21,767 bases of DNA, taken from assembly GCA_964585305.1 (NCBI GenBank), contig CAZPDM010000079.1:1-21767 (forward strand). The letters run 5' to 3'. Origin of the DNA: CAZPDM01 sp964585305 (GTDB lineage Bacteria; Planctomycetota; Uabimicrobiia; Uabimicrobiales; JABWCH01). Position numbers and translations under genes: made by a program. This document shows positions 9,801-16,961 of this stretch, in pieces. A model generated the notes under the pieces. That model made no database searches, was not told where the DNA came from, and saw only the letters and a list, made by a program, of their open reading frames with translations. Within the stretch, counting starts at the first letter, position 1. Every line of letters starts with the position of its first letter.

Positions 9801-12656
9801 TAATTCAATACGAAAACCGCGTAGTTTAACTTGATGATCTTTTCTGCCTAAGAATTCAATACTACCATCTTGTCGATATCTTGCTAAATCTCCTGTAAGG
9901 TACATTCTGGATTCTGCTGAGTATTGGGTATCATCTGATTGTTTTAGTTTGAAAGGATTTGGAACAAATTTACTTGCAGTAAGTTCAGGATTTTTGCAAT
10001 ACCCACGAGCTAAGCCAATACCAGCAATTACTAATTCTCCAACCATTCCAATCGGGGCTAAATCCCAATTTTTGTCAATCACATACATTTGTATATTGTG
10101 AATAGGGTATCCGATAGGAATAGAATGGATTTCTGTACCTTGGCAAGGCCAGTATGTAACATCAATTGCTGCTTCCGTAGGACCATAAAGATTTTCAACA
10201 TTAGTCTGTAATTTAGCTTTAGCATTTTGCATGACATCAATAGGCAATATTTCACCACTGCAAATAATACATCTTAAAGAAGGAATTGCCTGAAGATTGG
10301 GTTGTTCTAAAAAAATTCTCAACATGCTAGGGACAAAATGTACGATAGAAATACGTTGTTCGTACATAATTTTAGCAAGATATTCACTATCATATTGACC
10401 ATGTGGCTTTGATAAAACAAGTGTTGCTCCAGTTAAGATCGGTAAAAAAAATTCCCAAACCGATACATCAAAGGTATAAGTTGTTTTTTGTAAAATACGA
10501 TCAAATGTTGTTAATTTATATCTATCCTGCATCCATTGCAAACGATTTTGTAAAGCTCTATGGGAAACCATCACTCCTTTAGGCCGTCCTGTGGAGCCTG
10601 AAGTATAAATAATATAGGCAGTTTGATCCAAATGTATTAGACAATCAGGAGGAACATTAGAAATTTGTGAAAGTAAAGGTATAATTTCATCAATATCAAT
10701 AATAATCAATCCGGGTAATTTAATCTTGATTAAATTTTTTTGCGTAATCAATATTTTTGCGCCGGATTCTTGTAGCATAAAAAGAGAACGTTCTATAGGT
10801 GTTTCTGGATCAAGTGGTAGATATGCAGCACTAATCTTTAAGACTGCTAATAAAGTTACAGGAAGATGAAGGCACCGTGGTAGCATGATTGCAATGATTT
10901 GTTCTCTTAGTATATTTTTAACATCCGAATTTTTTATTGAGTTTTTTTCTTCATAGAAAAATTCGCTTTGCAAGGTCTGTTGAATAAGAAAATTTGCGAA
11001 TTGATTTGAAAGTATTTCTAATTCTTTATAGGATAAGCTAGGAAAAACAAATGTAGAAGCATCCATAATAACAGAAACATTATCTGGATTTTTAGGCCAT
11101 TGTTCTTGCCAAAGTTCTACAATATTTTTTTGAGAATAAGGATAAAAGGTATTGTTGACAAATTTTTGCACCCATTCCTTTTCATCTTGTCCGCAAAATC
11201 TAATACTTTCAAGAGGTATATTAGGATTATCAAGTACTGTTTCCAAAACTTTTTCCAAATTATAATGTAAAAAAATAATTTGTTGCTCTGAAAATAGGCG
11301 GCAGCGATACTCCCAAATTGCTGTAAGATTATCTTGATTTTCTGATAAAGAAAGATGGAGATCAAACTTTACAGATTTACTAAAAATAGGTTCCTCTATT
11401 GGTTCTAAAATTAAATCTTTGATTGCTAATTTTAGAGGAGTGATGTTTTGCCAATCTAACATTATTTGGAAAAGAGGATTTTTTTGGATATTCTTTAAAG
11501 AGGAAAGGTGAGGAATAATTTTTTCAACTGGGTATTCACTATTGCTAAAGCAAGCTAAACATGTTTCTTTTATCTGTTGCAAAAATTGATTAAAAGTGAA
11601 ATGCGGAGTTATTTTACTTCGTAAAATAATTGTATTAGTGGTTACTCCAACTAATTGTTGCAAATCTTGCTGTGTATTAGATTGAGTATCTTTATATGGT
11701 TGCTTACTACGACCAGACATTTGTAAATGCTTAGGAAATCGGTTAGCAATTGGAGTACTTACTAAAATATCTTCTTGTTGAGTATAGCGATATAGTAAAA
11801 TTTTCAATGTTGCTAATACTACCATAAAAGGAGTTATATTTTTTTCCTCAGCAAATACTTTTAACTTAGAATAAAGAGATTGTGGCAATATTTTTTTCAA
11901 TTGCCCGCCAGTGAATGTCTCAATTTTTTGTTTAAAAAAATCAATATTTTGAGGAAATTCTAATGAAGACAATTCTCCAGATAACTCTTTTAGCCAGAAT
12001 TTTAACTGTTCCTGCATAGCAGATGATGTAATACTTTGCTCTTGTGCAAGAGCATAGTTAGTATAACGAATACTTAATGGAGAAAAAATTTGCTTTTGAT
12101 CTGTATAAATTTTGACTAAATCTTCTAAGATAATTTTTCCTGCCCAAGCATCACAAATAATATGATGCAAAAAGATTGCTAAAATTGTTTTTTGGGATTC
12201 AAATGGAAGAATCAGAACACGAAATAGCGGCCCTTTTTCTAAAGAAAAAGGTTTAGTACATTCATTTTGGCATAAATGAATAGCATTTTGATAGTCTTGA
12301 CAATCTGATGCAGGAATTATTCTACATTCTAAATGCGGCGCGTCCAGCACTTTTGCTACAGGGTTTCCATTATTTTCAGGAAAAATGGTACGCAGTGCTT
12401 CGTGTTGTATAGATAGTGAGTCTAAGCTTTGCTGGAGTTTTTTGATATCCAAATCTCCAATAATTTTCACAACGAAATGGATATTGTACGCCGCGGAACT
12501 AGGATCCCATTTTTGGAGGAACCACATTCTTTGTTGGGCTGGAGACAAAAGAAATAACCCAGTAGGCTTAGCTAATAACTGGGATAACAATTGTCTTTTT
12601 TCTTGAATAGAAAGACTATCAAGAGGTTTTTTTTCATCCCCAAAATTTGGCGGCAT
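3879..12656 (-). CDS. Nonribosomal peptide synthetase, C-A-PCP-C-A-PCP-C-PCP
   Basis: A cytoplasmic 2925-residue assembly-line enzyme. Condensation 1 covers about residues 37-480 (LSPAQQRMWFLQ; active site H164, H165, D169 in HHIICDA, where Gly is usual after Asp). Adenylation 1 covers about 510-1045 (TSGSTGRPKG, NLYGPTE, YLTGDLAR, GKLDRK); its specificity residues starting at D730 read DVWHISLIDK, a serine-type code. Carrier 1 has S1128 in LGGHSL. Condensation 2 has HHLISDG at 1311. Adenylation 2 covers about 1665-2200, with residues starting at D1866 reading DAMHILGVSK, not assigned. Carrier 2 has S2250 in LGANSI. Condensation 3 has HHIISDG at 2464. Carrier 3 has S2848 in LGGHSL. A short basic tail follows; there is no thioesterase, reductase or epimerisation domain. 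The ATG at 12656 has AGGA upstream; the frame extends to a TTG at 12713 without a better site. No phosphopantetheinyl transferase, exporter or tailoring gene is in the window. Confidence 0.95.
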   Translation of the reverse strand: MPPNFGDEKKPLDSLSIQEKRQLLSQLLAKPTGLFLLSPAQQRMWFLQKWDPSSAAYNIHFVVKIIGDLDIKKLQQSLDSLSIQHEALRTIFPENNGNPVAKVLDAPHLECRIIPASDCQDYQNAIHLCQNECTKPFSLEKGPLFRVLILPFESQKTILAIFLHHIICDAWAGKIILEDLVKIYTDQKQIFSPLSIRYTNYALAQEQSITSSAMQEQLKFWLKELSGELSSLEFPQNIDFFKQKIETFTGGQLKKILPQSLYSKLKVFAEEKNITPFMVVLATLKILLYRYTQQEDILVSTPIANRFPKHLQMSGRSKQPYKDTQSNTQQDLQQLVGVTTNTIILRSKITPHFTFNQFLQQIKETCLACFSNSEYPVEKIIPHLSSLKNIQKNPLFQIMLDWQNITPLKLAIKDLILEPIEEPIFSKSVKFDLHLSLSENQDNLTAIWEYRCRLFSEQQIIFLHYNLEKVLETVLDNPNIPLESIRFCGQDEKEWVQKFVNNTFYPYSQKNIVELWQEQWPKNPDNVSVIMDASTFVFPSLSYKELEILSNQFANFLIQQTLQSEFFYEEKNSIKNSDVKNILREQIIAIMLPRCLHLPVTLLAVLKISAAYLPLDPETPIERSLFMLQESGAKILITQKNLIKIKLPGLIIIDIDEIIPLLSQISNVPPDCLIHLDQTAYIIYTSGSTGRPKGVMVSHRALQNRLQWMQDRYKLTTFDRILQKTTYTFDVSVWEFFLPILTGATLVLSKPHGQYDSEYLAKIMYEQRISIVHFVPSMLRIFLEQPNLQAIPSLRCIICSGEILPIDVMQNAKAKLQTNVENLYGPTEAAIDVTYWPCQGTEIHSIPIGYPIHNIQMYVIDKNWDLAPIGMVGELVIAGIGLARGYCKNPELTASKFVPNPFKLKQSDDTQYSAESRMYLTGDLARYRQDGSIEFLGRKDHQVKLRGFRIELTEIENALRSYPGIQDAAVILREDISNDPRLVAYLVVKNDLEIECNLQKSIPQLPSSELRKFLLEKLPSYMIPSHWVFLEKMPMTSSGKLDRKSLPIPNELKSYSASDTTRQSITGLPLEYKEGIKSPNISNLAKISAHIEDVENPLVVALISIFEQVLCIDKISPSSNFFELGGHSLLAVHAISLIRKIFSIELSLPTFFSAKTPEKLAQAIMEIQTKALWERPDIIPTYQSIGPLSLMQEPIWLFEQAHPKTSAYNMPIVLYLQGLLNKSALEESVAEMIRRYPVLETKIYLENNIPKQEIKKEKFSNLPQISVLKKDLPKALQDFCYSPFDLNNGRLFKITLFKINNEEHVLAAIFHHLISDGRSLEIWCKELWQYYENFSHSLKLSKHSSSSLKYLDFCIAQRNWATEEIISHYREYWQKKIGNLLNPLELPLDFPRPNTMSFSAGTSHIEISEELTQQLRKIARSKNTTFFNILLAGFQILLSRYTGQTQILVGVPMSGRNWMNTENILGMFVNTMVILGEVLPNLSFDEFLKNTTNSVIEAYQYQDIPLDIIFQQPIFSGRTGHPAIVSVMFNMLGNENVNSSVQLNHLNIEPWNGLVPNSKFDLTIYVKPSQNGFKLLCNYCADLFSAVTIEQLLKHYQCLLQNISSKVSAAHLNTRNVADIVKIQDLRLLPLDYKLPKTHEIYPIPNVPFQEFLQQDIKTTIGQRFLTQVAQYPNNIAIVLGNEKIEYHQLNWYANKIANWLIAQKLERPTAIALLFGHSNIAMLATILGVLKSGHYYVAMDPSYPEDRLLYIIQNSEAKMIFCDDQRMEFASKLAIKSQLSSHNTPLKIFNTQTLPENSEITEPELQYPVTSESLAYILYTSGSTGKPKGVFQNHRNVLHFMRVYTNNLHISSNDRLTLVSSYTFDAAVMDIFATFLNGATLYPLNIKEHGITKFAEDIISNEITIYHSTPTVYRAFVGTISEKQEFPKLRLIVLGGEPVYRRDVELYRKHFTKECLFVNGLGPSESTVSFQFILDHKTPILGNNVPVGYPVSDTDLVLLDNQQKPTEIYGEICIRSQHVALGYWKQPDITQTAFLEELIPDNTISNLQPPIIKNPILRKTSQINLKAFPYYIYRTGDMGRLTTQGLTFVSRRDAQIKIRGYRVEPAEIEAILQKHVNIAQAAVVCQDISGTSNLVAYLVVKKHTGFTTSTQNILKFELRTLIRSQLPEYMIPSYWIFLEQLPFTPNGKLDKRNLPIPEPSENNNVNINSEYDSLLQHPYSQYLRELISQILNISEISWDTSLFELGANSILLMQILARIHKKFGILIPLEKIFQSATLRNFAQQFQIAITTQQGWQYPQLEKQQQESSNYGRHLFPLSYAQQRMWFLQMLQPDNISYHIFGAVEIAMELDENLIKATLDEIFQRHNSLHTIFPNIQGEPQAMILQRPQWGWQKLDATKEIENSLSYPIQNTLDASYTGKIPIYVMQWLQQQIQKPIDLQRGPLVRYMLIKLSQQRYIFGVVMHHIISDGWSFAIMVDEFAKIYSAKMMGASFTLPECKIQYNDYVVWQRKLLQPNILGDAQLNFWKKYLTDVPQTLELMTDFPRPNLTSWKGGRYRFNLPHNTLESLQKTVSGEGTLATVLFASYAVLLYRYSQQTEFVIGMPIAGRNFPELERIIGLFVNTLAIRVKILESESFQNLLNKIQQDLLQAYSNQDMPFEKVLEAIQAKRNVNRTPLFQVMFVVQNTPVYRLRLGSAKITPCEVESGTTKFDLTLGFIPLQSGNYQGYIEYNSDLFKESTIVHIAQDYLGILTKIIDNVTIPISEIYPAKIFPLPSDIKKYENIQHISTSKNTSIPQNIKSSIPTPTEPIATSFSTDTMEKILFELWQEVLGVSNIRNTDNFFDLGGHSLLLAKLHHLIQQKISKEIDLMDVFRYPTISSFCQFWNKQQQQSQTQENLKEGKYLSEAQRRAELRKKSSIRRHPPQA

Positions 12657-12751
12657 ATATAATTTCCTATTGGAAAGTGTTGAAACTAAAAAACATTTTT
12701 CCACTGTGTTCAAAATAAGCTTAAAAACTTAAAAGAAATATGAGTAAGAGA

Positions 12752-12779
12752 TTGACAAATTATAAAAAATGGTTAAAAT
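12752..12779 (+). promoter_or_regulatory. Sigma-70-type promoter of the envelope gene cluster
   Basis: A consensus TTGACA (12752-12757) is followed after 16 bases by TAAAAT (12774-12779). Transcription would start near 12786 and leave a leader of about 46 bases before the ATG at 12832. It is the clearest rightward promoter ahead of the five-gene set that ends at 18857. Confidence 0.6.
12759..12764 (-). promoter_or_regulatory. Candidate -10 hexamer for the NRPS transcript
   Basis: A perfect TATAAT reads leftward here, about 100 bases upstream of the NRPS start, in the 175-base divergent intergenic region. No good -35 is seen at the right spacing (the nearest match is CTTTTG at 17). It overlaps the spacer of the rightward promoter at 12752-12779, so if both are real, polymerase binding would be mutually exclusive. 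Confidence 0.25.
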
Positions 12780-12831
12780 AACAAAAGTAATTATAATTGA
12801 ACTTTTTTTCTAAAATTTTGAAAGGATTTTT

Positions 12832-13356
12832 ATGAGAAATTTCCTTATCATAATATTATCAATAATCTTCGTACCATATATTTTTGCAGAATCTATCAAT
12901 GTTGCAAAAGGGGCAACTGTAACTGCTTCTCACGCTAATGCAAGCGGAACAATTCCAAGCAATGTTGCAGATGGAAATCGCAGTACATTTAGCCAAGTTT
13001 ATGGAAATAATTATGCTTATTGGGATTTTGATCTCAAAGCAATTTATAATATTGATTCTGCTCATTATCAAGGTTACACCACATTTTATCTTTGTCCAAG
13101 CTACAAAATATCAGCAAAATATAATATTGGCGATTCATGGACAGAAATTGTCAGTGTAACAGGGAATACCTCAATGTCAAACGATCATACTTTTGCTCCA
13201 GTAACAGCAAGATATTGGAGAATTGAAGTATGGAGCAATTATGTCCATCCTATTTTAAGTGAACTTGAACTTTATCAGACGACAGTTCCAGAACCTACAT
13301 CCTTGTTTTTTCTAGTTGGATCTTTAATTATAATCAAAATCTTTCGAAAGAAATAG
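12832..13356 (+). CDS. PEP-CTERM sorted surface protein with F5/8-type C (discoidin-like) domain
   Basis: A 174-residue exported protein. Residues 1-19 form a signal peptide (MRNFLIIILSIIFVPYIFA, cleavage before ESIN). Residues about 25-150 resemble a single discoidin/F5-8 type C fold: GATVTASHANASG, NVADGN, YWDFDL, ARYWRIEVW and the closing HPILSELELY. Such domains bind carbohydrates or other surface ligands. Residues 152-174 are a PEP-CTERM tail: VPEP, a hydrophobic helix, then FRKK. In the known pathway an exosortase (EpsH/XrtA type) recognises PEP and transfers the protein to the cell surface or matrix; no exosortase gene is in this window. AAAGGA lies just before the ATG. It diverges from the NRPS gene and stands 43 bases before the cyclase gene, so it is probably the first gene of that operon. 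The ligand is unknown. Confidence 0.85.
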   Translation: MRNFLIIILSIIFVPYIFAESINVAKGATVTASHANASGTIPSNVADGNRSTFSQVYGNNYAYWDFDLKAIYNIDSAHYQGYTTFYLCPSYKISAKYNIGDSWTEIVSVTGNTSMSNDHTFAPVTARYWRIEVWSNYVHPILSELELYQTTVPEPTSLFFLVGSLIIIKIFRKK

Positions 13357-13370
13357 CTATAAGATTTGAA

Positions 13371-13386
13371 TAAGAAATATTTCTTA
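13371..13386. promoter_or_regulatory. 16-base perfect palindrome before the cyclase gene
   Basis: TAAGAAATATTTCTTA is self-complementary and ends 3 bases before the AAGGG ribosome site (13390-13394) of the cyclase gene. It could be an operator or a weak hairpin affecting translation. Being AT-rich it may also be chance; no second copy was noticed. Confidence 0.25.
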
Positions 13387-13399
13387 AATAAGGGTAAAA

Positions 13400-15448
13400 A
13401 TGAGTTTATCCAAATTCCCATCTACACAAGAAATCTATGATACATTACTTAATAATATTTCTCAATTACAAAGTCATTATAATGAAGACGGCTATTTTAA
13501 AAGTCATCTTTCCAGCAGTGCTTTATCTTCAGCAGTAGCTATGTTTGCTTTGTATTCTTGCGATTGTATAAAATATAAAAAGAGTATTATACTTGGTTAT
13601 GATTGGTTAGTCAATAATAAAAATATTGATGGTGGTTGGGGAGATACGTCAGATTGTCCTAGTAATCTTTCAACTACATTATTAGCTTGGGCTGCATGCC
13701 GGTCATTAACTCAAAATTCTTCAATGTTAGAAATCTGTAATTCTCTACACTCTGATTATTATAAACAATCTTATAATAGTAGTCAAACAAATATATGGCT
13801 GCAAAAAAAATTATCGGATTTACAACCTCCAACTATTGCAAAAGCAGTTATCCAATTTTATGGAAAAGATCGCACATTTGCTGTCCCTATTTTAGCAATG
13901 TTGGCTCTAACTGGAGTTCTTGGAAGTTCTGAAAAGGCTTGGAAATATGTTCCCCAACTACCTTTTGAAATGACTATTTTTCCTCGGTGGATTTGGAATA
14001 TTTTACAACTCCAAGTAGTGAGTTATGCAATCCCTGCTTTAGTAGCAATTGGCCGAGTTAAGCATTATTTTTCGTCAAGCAGGTGTTGGCCTTTAATAAA
14101 AATAAGAAATTTAGTAATTCCTAAAACGATGAAATTATTGCAAAATATGCAACCTACAAGCGGAGGATTTTTAGAAGCTATTCCTTTAACAGCTTTCGTT
14201 GTAATGAGTTTGGTTGCTTGCGGAGAAAAAGATCATCCAGTTGTTCAGGCAGGAATAAAATTTTTAGAATCCACTCAAAATAGAGATGGAAGTTGGCCAA
14301 TTGATGTTAATTTACATACTTGGACAACAACATTAGCCATAAATTCATTAGCAACTATATCAGATATTATTTTACCAGAGAAGGAATCTCTTTGTTTGCA
14401 AAGATCTATGAAAAATTTAGATATGCAACGCACTTTAACATGGTTGCTTCAACAACAATGGCAAACAAAACATCCCTTTACTCAAACATCTAAAGGTGGA
14501 TGGGCTTGGACATTCTTAGATGGTGGTGTTCCCGATGCAGATGATACAAGCGGAGCATTAGTAGCTTTGCATCATTTATTAAGATGGAAAGAAAATTCAA
14601 ACAATAGAATAATAAAATTCGTAGAAATTAAAAGTATTTCTCAAAATGAAATTGTCCGAGCAGCAGAGCTTGCCATAAACTGGTTACTTCAACTTCAAAA
14701 TCACGATGGTGGTATTCCTACATTTTGTCGCGGTTGGGGAAAACTTCCTTTTGATCGAAGTTGCTCTGACATTACGGCACATTGTTTGTATGCTTTTATG
14801 TTATGGTTGCCGGATATTTCTTCTAATTTGAAAAAACGATGCCAAAAAGCAATTTTATATTTACTCAAATACCTAAGTCAACATCAGCAAACAGATGGAT
14901 CTTGGCTACCGTTATGGTTTGGTAATCCCTTTATGAATCTGACTCAAAATACTATTTATGGAACAGCAAAAGTTAGTACTACAATATTCGAAATACTTCA
15001 AATGACAAACTATTTTGAGTTATCCGAAACACAAAAAACATCTTTTAATTTTATTTCCCCAAAATTGTTAGATTCTTTTTTTGAAAAATGGTTGCAATCC
15101 ATAAGATGGCTTTTAAACCATCAAAATTCTGATGGAGGATGGGGGCTTCAACATCAGGGAATATCAAGCATTGAAGAAACGAGCTTAGCATTATCTAGCT
15201 TGCTTAATTTTAGTAATAACTCTGAAAAATTTAAAGAGATATTTAATTTAGAAAAAGAAAAAATAAACGAATCGATTTCTCAGGGAATCAACTGCCTAAT
15301 TCAAATAACGAATTCTGGTAAAAATTTTCCAGATACTCCTATTGGATTGTATTTTGCGAGTCTATGGTATTCCGAGCAACTATACCCAATCATATTTACA
15401 ATTCCTGTATTAGCAAAAACATTACAAAAAATCTTTGATGAAAAATAA
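13400..15448 (+). CDS. Squalene-hopene cyclase family protein (class II terpene cyclase)
   Basis: Proteins of this family protonate squalene or related polyprenoids and cyclise them to polycyclic terpenoids such as hopanoids, acting at the inner face of the membrane. The 682-residue length fits. The protonation motif is present as DADD at 379-382, inside GGWAWTF...VPDADDTSGAL; in the Alicyclobacillus enzyme the DVDD motif lies at almost the same position. QW-type repeats are seen at about 74-80 (NIDGGW), 293-299 (QNRDGSW), 433-438 (QNHDGG), 497-502 (QTDGSW) and 575-581 (QNSDGGW). The stretch PQLPFEMTIFPRWIWN matches the family's conserved mid-N-terminal region. DADD in place of DVDD and an unusual QNHDGGIPTF segment suggest a divergent subfamily, so squalene as substrate is not certain. 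AAGGG stands before the ATG. Eight bases separate its stop from the BamD-like gene, whose ribosome site overlaps this stop region. Confidence 0.83.
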   Translation: MSLSKFPSTQEIYDTLLNNISQLQSHYNEDGYFKSHLSSSALSSAVAMFALYSCDCIKYKKSIILGYDWLVNNKNIDGGWGDTSDCPSNLSTTLLAWAACRSLTQNSSMLEICNSLHSDYYKQSYNSSQTNIWLQKKLSDLQPPTIAKAVIQFYGKDRTFAVPILAMLALTGVLGSSEKAWKYVPQLPFEMTIFPRWIWNILQLQVVSYAIPALVAIGRVKHYFSSSRCWPLIKIRNLVIPKTMKLLQNMQPTSGGFLEAIPLTAFVVMSLVACGEKDHPVVQAGIKFLESTQNRDGSWPIDVNLHTWTTTLAINSLATISDIILPEKESLCLQRSMKNLDMQRTLTWLLQQQWQTKHPFTQTSKGGWAWTFLDGGVPDADDTSGALVALHHLLRWKENSNNRIIKFVEIKSISQNEIVRAAELAINWLLQLQNHDGGIPTFCRGWGKLPFDRSCSDITAHCLYAFMLWLPDISSNLKKRCQKAILYLLKYLSQHQQTDGSWLPLWFGNPFMNLTQNTIYGTAKVSTTIFEILQMTNYFELSETQKTSFNFISPKLLDSFFEKWLQSIRWLLNHQNSDGGWGLQHQGISSIEETSLALSSLLNFSNNSEKFKEIFNLEKEKINESISQGINCLIQITNSGKNFPDTPIGLYFASLWYSEQLYPIIFTIPVLAKTLQKIFDEK

Positions 15449-15456
15449 GGAAAATT

Positions 15457-16410
15457 ATGGAAAAAAAATATCAACAACTACTCTGTCTTATAATTTTTGT
15501 CTTAGCTTGTAATATTCCTTTATCTGCTTCATGGGTTTGGAATCCTGAAACAGGGTGGATCAATACAAAATATGATCCTCAAGATACCGCGCAAAATCTT
15601 TATCAAAAAGCTATAACATTACAACAAGAAAAAAAATATGCAGAGGCGGTGAAAGTTTTTAATGCAATTATTGAAACTGCACCAAACACTCCAGAAGCAA
15701 AAAAATCTTTATATGAAGCAGCAAACAGTTATTATATAATAGAAAAATATTATGATGCTTATACATTTTATGAAGAATACTTACGCCAGGTTCCTAATAA
15801 TGATAAAGTTGTTGAAATTTTAACAAAACAATATGATATTGGGATTATTCTTGTTCGTGGAACGAAGCAATCACAAGATATACTTGATTTTGAAATTCAA
15901 TCTTCTGCTTCATTGGGCATAGAAATTTTACAACACCTTATTGATAAAGCTGCGTATATTAACTTTGCAGATGATGCCCAACTTATGATTGCAAATTATT
16001 ATTTTAAAAATGAAGAATATCAACAAGCTCAAATTCATTATCAAAAACTTTTACAAAATTATCCCAAAAGTGAATGGGCAGGTTTTGCACAATATCAAAT
16101 TTCTGTTTGTTTGTCAAAGCAAACTAGAGGCCCAAATTACGATGTACAACCATTGCAGCAATCCGAAAAAGAAATAGAAAAATATTTTCAGACTTTTAAA
16201 CAAGATCAATATTTACAAAATAGCCAAAATCATTTAAAAAAAATAAGAGAAGATATGGCTCAAAAAGAGCTAGATATAGCCAGATATTATCTTTTTCAAA
16301 AGCAACTTCCTGCAACTCGCATCTATTTAATTTGTCTCATTCAAAATTATGGAGATACACAAGTTGCTAAAGAGGCTCAAAAAATGCTTCGTGAGTTTTT
16401 TAACGAATAA
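15457..16410 (+). CDS. BamD-like TPR protein (outer membrane assembly), exported
   Basis: A 317-residue exported protein with TPR-like repeats, most similar in layout to BamD/YfiO, which helps BamA insert beta-barrel proteins into the outer membrane. The signal is either cleaved by signal peptidase I (after PLSA, about residue 24) or by the lipoprotein peptidase at Cys18 in the weak lipobox VLAC. The mature start WVWNPETGWIN, then YDPQDTAQNLYQKA, resembles planctomycete BamD-type proteins. Helical repeats follow: KKYAEAVKVFNAII (59-72), IEKYYDAYTFYEEYL (95-109), and a second block around EEYQQAQIHYQKLLQNYPKS. The length exceeds the roughly 245 residues of E. coli BamD because of a C-terminal repeat region. 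Its ATG follows an AAGGA that overlaps the cyclase stop. A more general TPR role (YbgF/CpoB-like) is the main alternative; the adjacent lptE-like gene favours outer membrane assembly. Confidence 0.7.
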   Translation: MEKKYQQLLCLIIFVLACNIPLSASWVWNPETGWINTKYDPQDTAQNLYQKAITLQQEKKYAEAVKVFNAIIETAPNTPEAKKSLYEAANSYYIIEKYYDAYTFYEEYLRQVPNNDKVVEILTKQYDIGIILVRGTKQSQDILDFEIQSSASLGIEILQHLIDKAAYINFADDAQLMIANYYFKNEEYQQAQIHYQKLLQNYPKSEWAGFAQYQISVCLSKQTRGPNYDVQPLQQSEKEIEKYFQTFKQDQYLQNSQNHLKKIREDMAQKELDIARYYLFQKQLPATRIYLICLIQNYGDTQVAKEAQKMLREFFNE

Positions 16411-16433
16411 GTATCTAACTAGAAGGTTTTATT

Positions 16434-16958
16434 GTGAAAAATTTTATAAAAAAAATATTTACATTGGGTAGTGTAGTTTTATTTTTTTCTTTTGGGGCAA
16501 TTGGATGTGGATACCAAATAGGAAGTATTTTGCCAAACGAAACTATAGCAGTACCTATTTTTCATAACGAAACATTATATCGAGGGTACGAATTTTTTCT
16601 CACAGATGCAGTTGTTTCTGAAATTCTCACCACTACACCGCTCCAAGTTGTTTCTAAAAATCAAGCTGATTCTTGGCTAAAAGGAACGATTAGAAAATTA
16701 GAACAACAAACAGTTACCAAAGATGAAGAACGACGAGCTACAGAATTAGATATAACGATTTATGTTGAAATTACTTGGTATGATAAATTTGATAAAATTA
16801 GATTGGCATCTAAACGAGTTGCAGAAACTACACAGGTAAAAAGTAATGGACAAAATTTAGATTCTGCAATTACTGAGGCTTTAAGAAAATTAGGCAGAAA
16901 AATTGTAGCTACTTTAGAACATCCTTATTGGCCAAAAGAAAAAGCTGTAACGGAGTAA
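16434..16958 (+). CDS. lptE: LptE-like LPS-assembly lipoprotein
   Basis: LptE is an outer membrane lipoprotein that plugs the LptD barrel and helps deliver lipopolysaccharide to the surface. The 174-residue product has a lipoprotein signal ending in FGAIGCGYQ, with Cys25 as the modified residue; the GCGY start is common in LptE homologues. Further family-like features are AVPIFHNETLYRGYEFFLTDAV and the segment around ADSWLKGTI. It ends with an alternating beta pattern and a helix (AITEALRKLGRKIV). The start codon is GTG, with AAGG about eight bases upstream; no ATG fits the signal peptide. It follows the BamD-like gene after 23 bases and precedes the TPR membrane protein gene by 3 bases, so all are probably one transcript. 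LptE is poorly conserved in sequence, so the identification rests on motif layout and context. Confidence 0.75.
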   Translation: MKNFIKKIFTLGSVVLFFSFGAIGCGYQIGSILPNETIAVPIFHNETLYRGYEFFLTDAVVSEILTTTPLQVVSKNQADSWLKGTIRKLEQQTVTKDEERRATELDITIYVEITWYDKFDKIRLASKRVAETTQVKSNGQNLDSAITEALRKLGRKIVATLEHPYWPKEKAVTE

Positions 16959-16961
16959 AAA

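Noticed and set aside
12657..12713. TTG start extending the NRPS by 19 residues
   Set aside because: The ATG at 12656 has an AGGA upstream and leads directly into the usual N-terminal region; the extension has no family similarity.
12859..13159. Two short frames overlapping the PEP-CTERM gene
   Set aside because: The PEP-CTERM frame has a signal peptide, domain pattern, sorting tail and ribosome site; the others have none of these.
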